Shown here: piece after piece, positions 25,186 to 40,310 of the stretch | Layout: every line of letters begins with the position of its first letter | How positions within the stretch are numbered: the first letter of the stretch is position 1 | From: Prosapia bicincta | Taxonomy: Eukaryota > Arthropoda > Insecta > Hemiptera > Cercopidae | Reading direction: 5' to 3' | Assembly (NCBI GenBank): GCA_036971475.1 | Contig: JBAIZL010000005.1 | Span: 176,116,886 to 176,180,885 of the forward strand | Length of the DNA stretch: 64,000 bases | The notes under the pieces: model-generated | Told to the model about the DNA's origin: nothing | Seen by the model: the letters and a program-made list of their open reading frames with translations, nothing else | Databases searched by the model: none | Position numbers and translations under genes: made by a program

Positions 25186-26511
25186 TATTAGGTGTGCAGA
25201 ATTGGGCTAATATGAATTATAGGTGCTCTCGGCTAGCATGGAGAGCGATGACTACAGACGCCTGAAGTTTTTAAGGGTAAAACAAGGTTACGTTTAATAT
25301 TTATCTACGACTTTCTTATTTTAATTAAAGCAATAAGTATCGTTTAACAATATTTAGAGCCGGAAGAATACTTTCTTTGATTCTTCAAAAAGGGTGTTTA
25401 TAGTAAAGCAGAATATCCGAATGGTAAAACTAGAACATCAATGGAAAATCATAAGTTAAAAAGTTTAACTCAGGAAATTAAAATCATATCTTTTGAAATC
25501 TAAATCGATACCTATTAATACTAAAAATATAAACGAGATATTTCAGACAGTTCTAAATATTAATTGGAAAAGCTATAAAGTAAAGTTTATCCTAGCTGGA
25601 TATACTACATCCTCTCACAATACTAACAGACAATTATTGCAATGGAAGAAAAATAGAAGTAGATAATACTCTTTCCTGGTCAACACACAAAGACTTGATA
25701 CAAAATTAATCGCCTCCCTTCGGGCTATTGTTCAGAGGCTATTGAAGCATATAAATTACATCATTAATACTAGGCACAGGACATTAACAATGCATTAACC
25801 AAGCTAATGAAGGGGATCAATGTTTGTTCTACGACTTTAATGCGAATTTACCCAAACAATATGTAATTACTATGCATTACTATGTATCTACTAATAATAA
25901 ATTATTATATTTTATGGACATGTATATACTGTAAGTTATAAAATTGAAACCTATATAAAAGTTAGATTTATAAATGTAATATATTAACTTTGACTAATAT
26001 CAATCTATTTTGTTATGATGTGTAATTAAAGTTTTACAACAATTTTATTTATATATGCAAGGATTTTAAACACATTTTCTGTACATATTCACTAACAGAA
26101 ACTTAAAACTTACACATGAAAACATAGTCTTAATAATAACCGAACATGTATATATCGTATATATATACTGAACAGTAAAGATTGGCAAGTCAAGCGCTGT
26201 TTAACACCTGAAAGAAATCATGCACCATGAACTGTAGGTAAGGAGACAGTATTGAAAATACGCTACGAAAAGGATTTTAAGACCAATATATAGTTTAAAG
26301 CTAGTATTTTCTCATTTAATTTGTTTGAAACCATTCTTAATACTACTAATGTACCGTGAAAAATAATAATTGGACGAGTTTCAAAAGAATATTTCAATCA
26401 AGTACTACGTTTGAAATAACATTGTAACAATATGTTTCCTATATAATACAATATATGTAATGTAACATAATAAAATAAGTACAATAACGTTATAAATAAT
26501 ACATACTCATA
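25186..26511. other. No recognisable feature
   Basis: AT-rich spacer without coding similarity. Confidence 0.45.
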
Positions 26512-27050
<539 letters not shown>

Positions 27051-29830
27051 TATATTAAAATACTCTAAACTCTATTATTTCTCCCCTTTATTTTGAAAAA
27101 TCAATAATTTGTAGTTACGTTCATTTTATATGCCTCCATTATTTTGTATTCAAACCGGATTAACTTCAACCTTCTACGTGTAGCCTATATGTTACGATTA
27201 GTCGTTATATTGAATTGGTGTTTCTCTTTCTATTGGAAAACAGTTGTAGTAAGACATATATTTCAACTCCCAGAACACTTAGTTTCTGATGTGTCACCAG
27301 AGTTCAGATCTACAACTAACTCAATATTGTACGTTTTCTAGATAGCTTTAAAAAAACATAAGTTTTAAAAATACAGATCCATTTATAATTTTTGAGAGAT
27401 ATTCGACACTTTATCTCCTGACCATCCTCTCCTAAGTCCTGCCCATTTGAATGTTTTACAAAAACCGAACGTTATAAATTAGTTTCCAAATATTCATATA
27501 TTTACTTTCGCCTAATTTTAAAAAAATACGAGGTATATTTAGTGTAAAGGCTACACATTTTTGAATATTTTTTTTGTTTTTAAACGAGTAACTAATACAT
27601 AAAATATAATTAGTCATATAAGTTTGGAGAATTTTTGAAGATGTCCTTCTCAGTAATTAATTTTAAATCAGAATAAGAGTTGCTAATGAAACCTAATTAA
27701 CTTTCTAATTGTATATTAGCAACCACAAATTTTATTACAACCTTAGCATAATAAGTTATCTGAAATTGGGTTTTTAATTCTGTTACGTTACTTCAATAGA
27801 GTTCAACAGAAAAGCAGAAGCTCTTCCAATTAATTATGTACAACGTAAAGAGTTTAGCTGGCTTTACTAAGTCTTTTAGCTCCCATGATGCATGTTTCTT
27901 AACACCTCTGTACTAAATTAACCTAAAATTAAATAAAGAAACTCTTTAAACTATTACGAAAAAGCCCTAACTATGGAATTGCTAGGTTCATTGTACAAAA
28001 TAAATATATACATTTCTTCAAAGTGGCCAATCAATCGTATTTTGAAACTCCTGTGTTCCTAATAAAATTTTATAAATTTTTTTACAACTTTAAAGGTTTC
28101 CTATTCTTTAATAGATGATAGATTGATTAATAGATGAAGTAACCCGAGTTTTGCTGTAACTATAGAAACATATTTTTTGTCCGCGGCTTATGTATTTATG
28201 TGGTTTTCTCTTTCCCCCACCGTTAGAGCGTAGCACCGCACTCAGTTCAGAGAAGCTATTCAGCCCATGACAGCTGTAAGGCGACCATCATTCTCAGACT
28301 CTCAGGGGATGTTTAACTCCAACTCGGTTCTATCTACATTAGCGTAAACCCTGTCCCGCGCACAAAACTTTAACCAGTAGATGATTTTAAACGGTAGTAA
28401 ACCCAAACATCCCACTATATTCCCATGGCGAGCTTTAATTGGTAAACCTGTCGTAATTAATATTTCAATAAAAATATATGTAATATCGTAAAAGTCCTCA
28501 GGAACAAGGAAAAATAAATAAACTTGACGCGGGTGTCCAAAATAAGAACATTTTTTAAGAGATTTATTTGCAATACTCAGATACTTTTAAAAAAAATAAG
28601 GATTCTTTATTTAAGAAAAACGTATTAGAATAGCTTGTCGCTACTGGAGTACCTGAAATTAGTATAGAATATTATTCTTTAAATACCCACCAACAGAAAA
28701 TTAGTGATTGAGGAGAGGAAAGTTTTACGAAAAAGAAATGGAAGAATCTTCATTTTAAAAAATCGAGAGGTAAACTTATGGTAAACTGGTGGAATGAACG
28801 TAAACGTGGTCAAAAATGGAAAAAACGTCTGTACTGATTTATTAAATGAAACATTCCCTTTAAATGAAACTATAAAATTAAAACAAATGCATAAGTTTAA
28901 AACATTTTAATTTTTCTCATTTGCGCCAATAGCCATCCATATATATTTGTTACTATCTTACAAGACAGTTTGTCAGGGTTCAGGTAGTCGAAACTTTGTT
29001 GTAGAACTAAGTACACAATAACGTAATTACGTAAAGCAATATAAACTTTCATGTTCCCTAAGATAAAATGAATTAATAACCTAAATGCACTTTAATATAG
29101 CCATCAACAATATATAAATTGGTGTCGCAATATATTCCTTTCATTTTATCGCCACTGTAAAACATTATCATTTCCAGCAGCATTAGTGTACTTAAGGACT
29201 TAATGATTTTAAATATTTTGTGAACTACAGAGTACTTTAACAAGTAAATTATTGCCCTAAAGTTTAGAAATATTACGTAGCCATTATCAAGACGTCTTTA
29301 TCTTATGTTTACATTCAGGGGAAAACTCACATACCTTATGACGAATTTGAATAATAAAATCATATATTGGGATAAATTTTTTTCTTTTTTTTTAAAAGTG
29401 ATATAAAAGTAAGTTTGTTATTGAAGTCAAATTATGTAGTACTTTAGGCAAGTGTCAATATCAGCAATGGATTTTTTTAAATTGTTTTACAGATGTTTTA
29501 GATTGATTATTACTCAGTATAGATGGAATTACTTACGAAAGGCACACCAGCTGTTTAATTTATCATTTTACTGTTAGCTAATAAATTATTACAATTGTTT
29601 CGCCAAAGACCATTTAGGACTATCCCTGCACACGCTGAAATATTCTTCAATTTACATTCCTCTATTTCTAAACATTAAAAAACAATTATTTAAATGTTTA
29701 ATATATTTATAAAGTTAACCCTTTAAAAACCGTCGGTTGCAAACATGTATCCTAAGATTGAGGTTTAGCTGTTGGGTTTGTAATTAAAACTAGACCAGCA
29801 GCTAAATTAGTAAAGTACACCATTCATTTT
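27051..29830. other. No recognisable feature
   Basis: Mostly AT-rich. The stretch 28180-28390 is markedly richer in G and C than its surroundings and may be a piece of some element, but I could not identify it. Confidence 0.45.
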
Positions 29831-31831
29831 AACTCCACAATGACCTAAATTGGAGGCGACCTGAGCCAAGCGAAGAAAACACAGACAAGATATCAATGTA
29901 ATTCCTTCCTTGGCTATTTAAAATTTTTTTAAACTATTTCCAAATTTTTCATTAAATAATTCCCATTAAATATTCGTATTAAATTTGTTATAATATTGCA
30001 CAGATATAAAATCACATATTATAAGATATTGAACAGATATAAAATGCAACTTATTTTTAATGTAAGGAATAGTATCTCAAATACTCATGGTAATAATATC
30101 ACTAAATAAAACTTCAGTTTAGAATCAGAACAAATACATAAATTTAATATCTGCTGTCCAATATAAGGCCTACCTGTGAGATTCAATTTTCTAAGATACT
30201 GAAAAAAGTTAAATCGATAAGACCAACAAATACTGACTTATTTTCAAATATATTGATCTAATAATGTCATCAATTATATAATAAAGTTTGCAAATTTCCA
30301 AAAACATAATATTTTTTTTGAAAAATAAAAGGAAGGTGAATTTTTATTATGTTTGATTTTGGTCTCACGATGTAATCACTAACCCAGATTTCCAGTACCA
30401 TGGGATTAAGTACCATTAAGTATTTTCCTTAATGTCGCCTAATTCAATCTACTATTAAATATGCCTTTCCTTACAAATTACTGTAACGGGTGGACAGCAG
30501 CAGAGGAGACCCTATAAAGACTAGGTCTACATCAGGTAAGTTGTACTGCAGAAACCTGCAAATTTTACTAAATTTAAACACAATTGGAGTCAGAAAAGGA
30601 GTGTTGTCATTATATAACGCAGTGAAAAGGTAATGGCACTGTCTGCTTTGAAATAACAGATAAGTTTTTTCCTTAAATGTAAAACTATAAGAATCAAAAT
30701 CCTTACATTTTGCTCATTAACGGATTCGGGTCCATTGTTTAGTGCAGATGTCTCCAACCTTTTTACTCAAGAACCACATCGAAAACGTTTGTAGGAAAGG
30801 CAGAAAGTCTAGCACCCCCCCCCCCCATACACCCACGACGTTTTTTGTAATCAAAAACTCAGTGATGGTTTTTGATATTTTCTTGCAGTTTATTACTTGT
30901 TTACAGTTAGATTACACTTACAGAGGAAACACGTGGCAAGTGAGAGACAAGTACTGTACTCATATTTAATGATAAAAATTGTAAAAGGAAATTTATTACC
31001 AAATGTTTTTTATTCAGTATGATAGCTTTACGACCGGAAAAACTCTGTTCGCGGGTCGGATTTGTCCCGCAGGCCGTAGGTTGGAGGCCCCGCGATTAGT
31101 ATATTAAAATCTATTGAGATTTCTAGAGATATTTTTTTGTAATTATTATTTTAAATAAATCTTTTAACAAATCTTTTAAAATAAATTATTTATAAGGAGG
31201 TCAATTAGTTTTTTGGTGTAATCAATTAATTACAGACTGTTTAAAAAAGGCGCAATTATCATAATAAGCCAAAAATACTCAACAAAAAGCGAAAAGTAAT
31301 ACCAGCTAAACGAGGAAGATGTTTCCAAATAAATTTAATCCCACTACAAAGCTAATTAGTTTTAAAGTTAATTGTTCTAATATTTAAGGTTATTAAATTA
31401 ATTTATTAATAAATCCCTATGAAAACGTTTTAAATTTACATGAGAGATTTTATTCTATTTAATTAGTTTTAAGGAGCAATTGCGACATTGTAAATCAAAT
31501 TAGAAAATATATATCTTGTTAAGCAAGAGTTAATAAAATCAATAATGTTACAAAACACGATAATCTAATTAAAAACATTTAACTTTAAACCTAATTAAAA
31601 TTTAATTTGAATCTTTTAATATCGGCACTCCATGAATTTGTAAAACAGTCATTTTTAATTGGAATAATTAGTAAATTGTTTGTCATTGCCAATTAAATGT
31701 TTCTGAAACTATAACTTAAAATATTTTTCTTAAAATATTAAAATAAAATTAAACACTAAACAATACCAAAAACTAAGTATCTAAAAGCTGAAAACGTCAA
31801 GAAATCAAAAAAGTAGTTACAAGTTACTTTT
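29831..31831. repeat. 2.0-kb tandem duplication, copy 1
   Basis: Starts AACTCCACAATG and repeats from 31832. The copies appear identical apart from a C run (12 here, 11 in copy 2). The eight bases TTTTAACT occur at the left border, the junction and the right border. No gene inside; it contains a hAT-like mini-element. Confidence 0.95.
30745..31095. mobile_element. hAT-like non-autonomous element, copy 1
   Basis: The left end CAGATGTCTCCAACC and the right end GGTTGGAGGCCCCGCG are partial inverted repeats around the shared CTCCAACC/GGTTGGAG. The CAG start, the CTCAAGAACC and CAGGCCGTAGG stretches and the 350-bp size resemble hAT-type miniature elements. TTAGT flanks both ends, perhaps a worn 8-bp target duplication. 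No transposase inside. Confidence 0.5.
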
Positions 31832-33831
31832 AACTCCACAATGACCTAAATTGGAGGCGACCTGAGCCAAGCGAAGAAAACACAGACAAGATATCAATGT
31901 AATTCCTTCCTTGGCTATTTAAAATTTTTTTAAACTATTTCCAAATTTTTCATTAAATAATTCCCATTAAATATTCGTATTAAATTTGTTATAATATTGC
32001 ACAGATATAAAATCACATATTATAAGATATTGAACAGATATAAAATGCAACTTATTTTTAATGTAAGGAATAGTATCTCAAATACTCATGGTAATAATAT
32101 CACTAAATAAAACTTCAGTTTAGAATCAGAACAAATACATAAATTTAATATCTGCTGTCCAATATAAGGCCTACCTGTGAGATTCAATTTTCTAAGATAC
32201 TGAAAAAAGTTAAATCGATAAGACCAACAAATACTGACTTATTTTCAAATATATTGATCTAATAATGTCATCAATTATATAATAAAGTTTGCAAATTTCC
32301 AAAAACATAATATTTTTTTTGAAAAATAAAAGGAAGGTGAATTTTTATTATGTTTGATTTTGGTCTCACGATGTAATCACTAACCCAGATTTCCAGTACC
32401 ATGGGATTAAGTACCATTAAGTATTTTCCTTAATGTCGCCTAATTCAATCTACTATTAAATATGCCTTTCCTTACAAATTACTGTAACGGGTGGACAGCA
32501 GCAGAGGAGACCCTATAAAGACTAGGTCTACATCAGGTAAGTTGTACTGCAGAAACCTGCAAATTTTACTAAATTTAAACACAATTGGAGTCAGAAAAGG
32601 AGTGTTGTCATTATATAACGCAGTGAAAAGGTAATGGCACTGTCTGCTTTGAAATAACAGATAAGTTTTTTCCTTAAATGTAAAACTATAAGAATCAAAA
32701 TCCTTACATTTTGCTCATTAACGGATTCGGGTCCATTGTTTAGTGCAGATGTCTCCAACCTTTTTACTCAAGAACCACATCGAAAACGTTTGTAGGAAAG
32801 GCAGAAAGTCTAGCACCCCCCCCCCCATACACCCACGACGTTTTTTGTAATCAAAAACTCAGTGATGGTTTTTGATATTTTCTTGCAGTTTATTACTTGT
32901 TTACAGTTAGATTACACTTACAGAGGAAACACGTGGCAAGTGAGAGACAAGTACTGTACTCATATTTAATGATAAAAATTGTAAAAGGAAATTTATTACC
33001 AAATGTTTTTTATTCAGTATGATAGCTTTACGACCGGAAAAACTCTGTTCGCGGGTCGGATTTGTCCCGCAGGCCGTAGGTTGGAGGCCCCGCGATTAGT
33101 ATATTAAAATCTATTGAGATTTCTAGAGATATTTTTTTGTAATTATTATTTTAAATAAATCTTTTAACAAATCTTTTAAAATAAATTATTTATAAGGAGG
33201 TCAATTAGTTTTTTGGTGTAATCAATTAATTACAGACTGTTTAAAAAAGGCGCAATTATCATAATAAGCCAAAAATACTCAACAAAAAGCGAAAAGTAAT
33301 ACCAGCTAAACGAGGAAGATGTTTCCAAATAAATTTAATCCCACTACAAAGCTAATTAGTTTTAAAGTTAATTGTTCTAATATTTAAGGTTATTAAATTA
33401 ATTTATTAATAAATCCCTATGAAAACGTTTTAAATTTACATGAGAGATTTTATTCTATTTAATTAGTTTTAAGGAGCAATTGCGACATTGTAAATCAAAT
33501 TAGAAAATATATATCTTGTTAAGCAAGAGTTAATAAAATCAATAATGTTACAAAACACGATAATCTAATTAAAAACATTTAACTTTAAACCTAATTAAAA
33601 TTTAATTTGAATCTTTTAATATCGGCACTCCATGAATTTGTAAAACAGTCATTTTTAATTGGAATAATTAGTAAATTGTTTGTCATTGCCAATTAAATGT
33701 TTCTGAAACTATAACTTAAAATATTTTTCTTAAAATATTAAAATAAAATTAAACACTAAACAATACCAAAAACTAAGTATCTAAAAGCTGAAAACGTCAA
33801 GAAATCAAAAAAGTAGTTACAAGTTACTTTT
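31832..33831. repeat. 2.0-kb tandem duplication, copy 2
   Basis: 2000 bp against 2001 in copy 1, the difference being one C. The near identity means a very recent duplication or an assembly artefact. Confidence 0.95.
32746..33095. mobile_element. hAT-like non-autonomous element, copy 2
   Basis: Same as 30745-31095, carried along inside the second copy of the 2.0-kb duplication; not an independent insertion. Confidence 0.5.
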
Positions 33832-33885
33832 AACTAAAATAATATAAATAATGTAAATATTATTAACAAAATTAATTATATAAAG

Positions 33886-34245
<360 letters not shown>

Positions 34246-36054
34246 CTGTGGCATCGCCTGTCAACACCACCTTTTAACCTTCTGGCAAAACATAACGCTG
34301 ACGAACATCGTCAAACTCGTCACGTTCAAACAGAACCTGCTAGACTGTGACTTGTCCTAGTGATATATTTTCGTGTTGCAACAATCATTCATGTGTTAGT
34401 AAAGAGTGTAAAGATGTGTTTATGCGAGGAGATTCCCCACCACATCTTTTCTACGATTTACTCTAATGAATGACATCCACGAACAGACTAAAATTATGAT
34501 TTCCCTCAGCTGGTTTTGACTCAAAGTCATTCTTCATTTCAGTCAAAGAATAGAGCATAATTTAGTTGTCATACAAAATCACATACCATGACGCGTAAAA
34601 CTGATTTTGAAAACTAAACGGCACACGTTATTGGCAACTAAAAGGGATCAGTTTTCCCCTTTTATCTGGTTTTGTGTTGCCCAGTATTCTATAATCATCA
34701 TGCCTCTAGTAGAATGACATCTCGATACTCCATAAATAGATCCTTTAAATTGAACATAAAATGTCTCGAAATAAATAAAGGGTTTATAAAACACACTTCC
34801 AGGATCGCTGGAGGGCACGTTTCGAATCAGAACTCACGAGATAATGCAGTGATATAGATAGAATAATTCGTACAGCTTTTTGAATTGACTGTCTCTTCAA
34901 CAGGACTGTACAATCTCAGATTATAGTGGTCAACCGTTTCAGCACTCCTAACTCGCAACGGTTCTTTGTTTGTATTGTGAAAATACGTGTAGTCAGTGGT
35001 GTTAAGTTTCCCTGAGGTACGGTAAGATTCGTCAACCCAATGCAGTACATCGTTTTTTAAATATAAACTAGAATTTTAATGTAACCTGTCTTCTTAAGAA
35101 CGATTTGAATAGACAGATAAGTCTGCCTAAGTCAATCGTAAGATGCAATTTGGTCAGGAACGTTTGACCCAGTGAGTCTTTTCTAAGTCTAAGGAATAAT
35201 TAATATGTAAATAAATATGTGTAACTCTTCCAATCTTGTCTACTGTTATTATAAAGTCGAATGCATTCTGAGTTCTGATCTAATGCTCCACAATTAAAAA
35301 AAATATTATCTAGTCATCACACCAAAATAATTCTTTGCGAACAATATTTAAATCTGTCTGTAGCATTTGCTATTCACATTGTTCTTGTTACACGTTCAGT
35401 GAAAAGGTCGCCAAATTATTATTTCACTGTTTAAAAAGCAAATCTTTAATGAATCGAAGCCATCACTCCCTAATATCATTTCATTAATTTAGTAATTTTT
35501 GTATTGTTGGTATACTCTGATAAATGTAAGGTTTTCAAGATACATTATAAAGCCGCTATATTTTGTTGAAAACGCACGAGATTTATTCTAAGAAAGAATG
35601 TCAGGCTTTCACTCGAAGTTTAAAGTTTGCCATAAGTTTGTACGATGCTGCTTGAAATTCTAATTCGGTTTGAGGGGGTTGCGTCTTTCAAAACCGTAAT
35701 TTATCATAAAGGGCTGCGTCAACCCAACTCTTACACACCTTATCACATTCTTGCCTGACTTCGCATTGTCTTATGTGCAAGTAATACTACCCGAAGGAAA
35801 ACTATGGGAAATTGGGGTTGATTATTGAACAATTATTATTACAAAATGTACGAGGAATCAACTTTATGAGGTGTTTAACATGCTTTGTGTTTCTTTAAAG
35901 ATATCATTAGTTGTACAATGAAAACTACATCATAATTATATATTTATTTGTAGATGAGGGGTGTCTTAATAAATATTTATATACTTAAGCAAAACATTTC
36001 AACAATGGTTTTCATCACTTTAATATACCGATAACATCAAAGGCTTAATTTCAA
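34246..36054. other. No recognisable feature
   Basis: No gene or repeat that I can support. Confidence 0.45.
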
Positions 36055-36760
36055 ATAACTAACATTAAACATATCGTGTGTACAGTTGTCATTCAAGAAG
36101 ACACAGTCCTGTAAGTTACAAAAATTGCAGGCTATTATTTTACAGTTGCAAAGACAAACATTTGAATTGATATCGAAATCTTGTTGCTGTTCATGACGAG
36201 CTGGTTGTTAATTACTTATTACACTTTAGATATTACTTGCTACCAGACTTTTTGTTAACTACAAGCTATATTTTTTTTGTATTACTAAAATGTCTGGTCG
36301 AATCCACCGTGTGGGACCCGTAAACGTTTTATTTTTCACGCGACCTCTGCCGGGTTAATCATCTACTTTATTATCAACTTCAGAAGGTGAGTGTGCATTT
36401 GAAACTGTGCGTTGCAATCATTACTGAGTACCTATGGAGACAGAATACTTCCAAATATTAAATCCTAAAAATTAAAGAGCATATTTCGTTAAACAATAAT
36501 AATATTTTAATATCATAATAAACATTTTAAAATATGTAAGACTTTATTATCATAAATAATAGGAGGAATAAAGTTTCAAATGTAACTGATGAAGTTTTAA
36601 AAAGTGAAAACCGTAAATAATTTCCATTCAATAAGCTCGGAAGACATGTACTAAGCCTTTGGCTACTCCGGTTCAACTTATATTTTGATATTCTCGTTTT
36701 ATTATTGTTTAAGTTTGTTTAACAACTATGTTTGTAAGTAAAAGTTAACGCTGGTTTGAC
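36055..36760. repeat. Dispersed repeat of about 0.7 kb, copy 1
   Basis: Resembles 40495-41280 in the same orientation. Shared stretches include ATTGCAGGCTATT, TCATCTACTTTA, AATAGGAGGAATAAAGTTTC and AAAAGTTAACGCTG, in the same order. Identity is well below that of the 2.0-kb duplication, so it is older. The repeat family is unknown to me. Confidence 0.8.
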
Positions 36761-37315
36761 CGTATTAAAAATTGTTCCATGTTCTTAAATAGTAAACTAT
36801 TAAAAAAATCACTTATTCTTTTGGTTATACATTTGATTCAAAATGCAAGACACGGATATGAGTTGAAACATTTGTGTGAATTACTATTTGATCATAAATT
36901 TAATAATCCTTCTGAAATCGTATTTGCTACATATGAATTCATTAATTTGTGTCAATTCATTTGTGTAACTTAATTATAGAATTTAAGTATTTTTAGAATA
37001 CATGTGTCTAACAAATACTTTTAGGAATTTTTAAGATTTCATTTATGCAACTTTTGAATTTCATAATGCCTGTTATTTTGTATATGCAAAATATGGATTT
37101 AAAAATGTGTGTAACTCATATAAAGATATGTGCAACATATGAATTTCAAAATTTGTATAATTTAACATACGAATACAAAAATGTATGTGATTAATATGAT
37201 TTCATAGCTTCAATATATGAATTTTTGTACGGTAAGTGTGCTAATGTTAACATATGCAGTAAATGAATTTAAGGAAGTTTCTGATTTCATTAATAACTGA
37301 CAAAAATGTTATTTA
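36761..37315. other. No recognisable feature
   Basis: AT-rich. The frame at 36779-36973 has no recognisable similarity. Confidence 0.4.
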
Positions 37316-38173
37316 TAATAATAAAAAGAAGAAGCTCTAGAAACGACAGTTCTAGTTTTAATGAAAGGAAGTCCTCTTGGTTCTATCGGACGTGCCCACC
37401 CTTCTGGATGGGTTCAAGCAAATCTGTTCACAGAGTGGTTTGCTCACTTCATTCACACTGTCAAGCCGAGAGATGATTCACCAGTTTTACTTATCTTAGA
37501 TGGACACTATAGCCATGTGCGAAACATTGATGTTATCGATATGGCTAGAGAAAATCACATAACAATAGTCTCTTTACCACTACATTAAACCCACCGTTTC
37601 AAACCATTATAGAAGACATTTATGGCCCCTCTGAAAACATTTTACAGCGAGGAAGTAAGGCAATGGCTTCGACATCAAAACAGACCCGTTTACCCGATGA
37701 TATAATGGGAATATTTGGAAGAGCTTACCTTCGAGTTCAAAGTGGAGAAATTGCAGTAAATGGATTTAAGGTAACCGGAATTTATCCTATTAAGAAGAAC
37801 ATTTTCTGTGACGCTGATTTCATTGCTTCCGAACTCGAGGCTGAAAAATCTTGTAACACAGTTTCAGTGACCCCACACCTTAGCCCAGTAAACCTAGAAC
37901 AACATTCTACCTCACAATCAGGCCTTTTCAACTCAATATCGTCTCTAAATATTCATCAGATCCAATCCAAAAAAAATTGTGTCTCCTTTAGAAATTAATC
38001 CTGTCCCTATCATTAAAAAGAAAGTTACCAATCGTGGTCGCAAAACTGCCGGTTCTTGTGTAATTACTGGGACACCTTACAAAGACGCTTTATCTTTGTG
38101 TGTACACAAGTCAGAAGACAAAATTAGTAAGAGGAAATTGTTTCTCAAGATAATTTCAATGCTGTATCAGTAA
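37316..38173 (+). pseudogene. Jerky/Tigger-like DDE_1 transposase, C-terminal half, broken
   Basis: The first readable block (to 37588) contains GSIGRAHPSGW, then FTEWFAHFI and VLLILDGHYSHVRN with the catalytic Asp of the family, and ITIVSLPLH. After a stop, a second frame gives THRFKPL and FYSEEVRQW (37590-37660). A third frame (37690-37980) gives [19 protein letters not shown] and TGIYPI. A fourth (37980-38150) gives VPIIKKK and GRKTAG, typical of the tail of these proteins. At least three frameshifts or stops break it, and the N-terminal DNA-binding half is absent. A stretch of about 38 bp at its start recurs just after it (38283-38320). In life such enzymes move DNA by cut and paste. Confidence 0.85.
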
Positions 38174-39239
38174 GAAGATAAACTATAGATACTCTGACAG
38201 GTTTCAAATATACAATGTAATAATCTGTTACTAAGTTATAAATTATAAACAAAGTGGTAGCCCATATTTGGACCAGTTCCTCTAATAATAAAAAGAAGAA
38301 GTTCTAGAGATGACAGTTCTGGAAGTTTAAGGTTTAGGACTTTTGAAGCCGTACCTTCAAATTAAATGCAATTTGGAGACTCAGAGAAGACGAGAAAATA
38401 TTTCCATTAAAATGGAGGAAATTTGAAAACAAAAGTTAGTTAGGTTTAGTAAAAAAGAACAAATTGTTTTATAAGAAAACAAATATTTACAACTGCCAGA
38501 TGAAATAAAATATATGTTTTTTATAAAATGTTTATACGTTGGTTCAGAATAAATTAGTATTGGGTTTCAATAAAGAAACCAGTTTAATAGAGAGTTTATT
38601 AAGCAATGACGTATAAAATAGTATACATGAAACCTAATGGGATCCAAGCCTGCTAACGCAAAATGTTTTGTGCGTCGTATATGTCTAATTATTCTGATTT
38701 CATTATTTAAACGTTTATGAAAATTTCTCTTTAAACAATAACTAAAGGACGTCTTTGTTGTGAACAATGCTGTAAATCCCGTAATCGATAATGGAAGCCC
38801 AGATATCCGGACGGTTCATTGTATGGAGGAAAGTTTAAAGTTTTATGTATATTTAGGCAATGCGTTTTTTTTATTCTAGTCTGGGAAACTGATACGTATT
38901 ATTAACTATATTGACACAAATCTTAATACTCTTTTCTCCTGAGTAATGCATATACAATTATATTTTTAATTTATAATTGAAAAAAAATAATTCATAAGAC
39001 TAAACAATATTGTTTTAAATAATATTTTTTAAAACGATAAATTATATTTATGAAATAATAAATAATTTTAATAAAAGGTTAAACAAAAGGGGAATTTTAA
39101 ATCACTTTAACAAATCACGTTTTGATCAAAACCTGGGGGACGCCACAGTAAATTTAATTCAAACAGAAACCAAACTCTACCTATTATAGTTCATTAAAAC
39201 TAAACGTTTCTTGATGTAATCATCTTGAATTCACTGACT
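38174..39239. other. Spacer with a recurring 38-bp stretch
   Basis: 38283-38320 repeats 37316-37353 with about four differences, in direct orientation. The rest is plain AT-rich sequence. Confidence 0.6.
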
Positions 39240-40310
39240 AAACTAAATTTAAACTACTTAACTAAGTTAATACGTAATTGCTTACTTGCTCACGCGTTTC
39301 AAAACGATCGTTCCTTTTACGAAGCTAACCCTCTACTAGCGGCTTTTGGCTCTTTACAAACGGTATGACAGTGGGTGAGTTGTCGGCGTTTTGTGTGATG
39401 TCTTGGAAGATGCTATTGGCTTCAGTGTGTGTGGTTATTTAATATATTTCCCTTGTCTGTTGCGTAGTGTTTGTATATTTCATATTTTTCCAAGGTTGTT
39501 AGTTTTACTCTGTTTTAATGCGTGTAGAATATTTAAATTAGTGTGTATGTCGGTATGGGTGTGTTGGGTGTTATTTAGGTGTTTTGCGTAGCTGGATTTA
39601 GGGTTTGTTTGTTTTGTTTGGGTGATGTGTTCATCGAAACGTGTATAGAATGACCTGCCGATTTAGCCGATGTAATAATTGGGACAATCGCTGCAAGTTA
39701 ATTTCTAAATACCTGAGAGTTTGTATGTGTCAGTTTCTTTCTGAAAAGGTTGTATATGTTTTATTAGAGTGTTTGTTGTTTTGTAGGATATTTGGTAATG
39801 GAGTTTTTTTAATGTGGAAGCTATTTTGTGTGTGTTTTTATTGAGGTAGGTGAGGGATATGTATTTGTTGTTTTTTGTGTGGTGTGTTTGTGTGGCTGTT
39901 TGATGGTGTTTATGTTTTATTTTCCTGAGTAAGTTGTCTATGAATGTGTGTTGGTAGCCGTTTTGTTGAGCGATGTATTTTATGGTATTATGTTCTACGT
40001 CGTAGTATTTCTATGCTATGCTAGCGTGTTTGTGTTGTGTGGGGTGATTAGATGTATTACGTATGACCATATCTGTAGTTGTTGTTTTTCTGTATACTTT
40101 GAAATTGTGTCTAGTGTTGTGTTTGGTGATAGTAAGATCAAGAAAGTTTATTCTATTGTTTTCTTCTAATTCGAGAGTAAATGTGAGGTTTTGGTGTATG
40201 GTATTAATGTAATTATGTAGTTGTTTGATTTGCCGTTTGTTGCCGTTGTATAATATTAAAATGTCGTCTACATATCTATGGTAGTAAATTATTTTATACA
40301 ATAACCACAC
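39240..40310 (-). pseudogene. Second PLE family, 5'-truncated and decayed
   Basis: Minus strand. At 40011-40310 a reverse transcriptase piece is open, with RYVDDILILY (active-site YVDD at about 40255-40281) and INFLDLTI, then YRKTTTTDM. Downstream, around 39640-39710, the pieces LTCSDCPNYYIG and FDEHI show a GIY-YIG domain with a stop inside it. The 3' end near 39290-39335 shows the same signature as the inverted pair at 45829-46040: a GGAAC-type hairpin, GAA and ACGCGU. The element is cut at its 5' side inside the reverse transcriptase. Base use is T/G-rich on the plus strand, unlike the family at 16451-23375. Confidence 0.85.
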
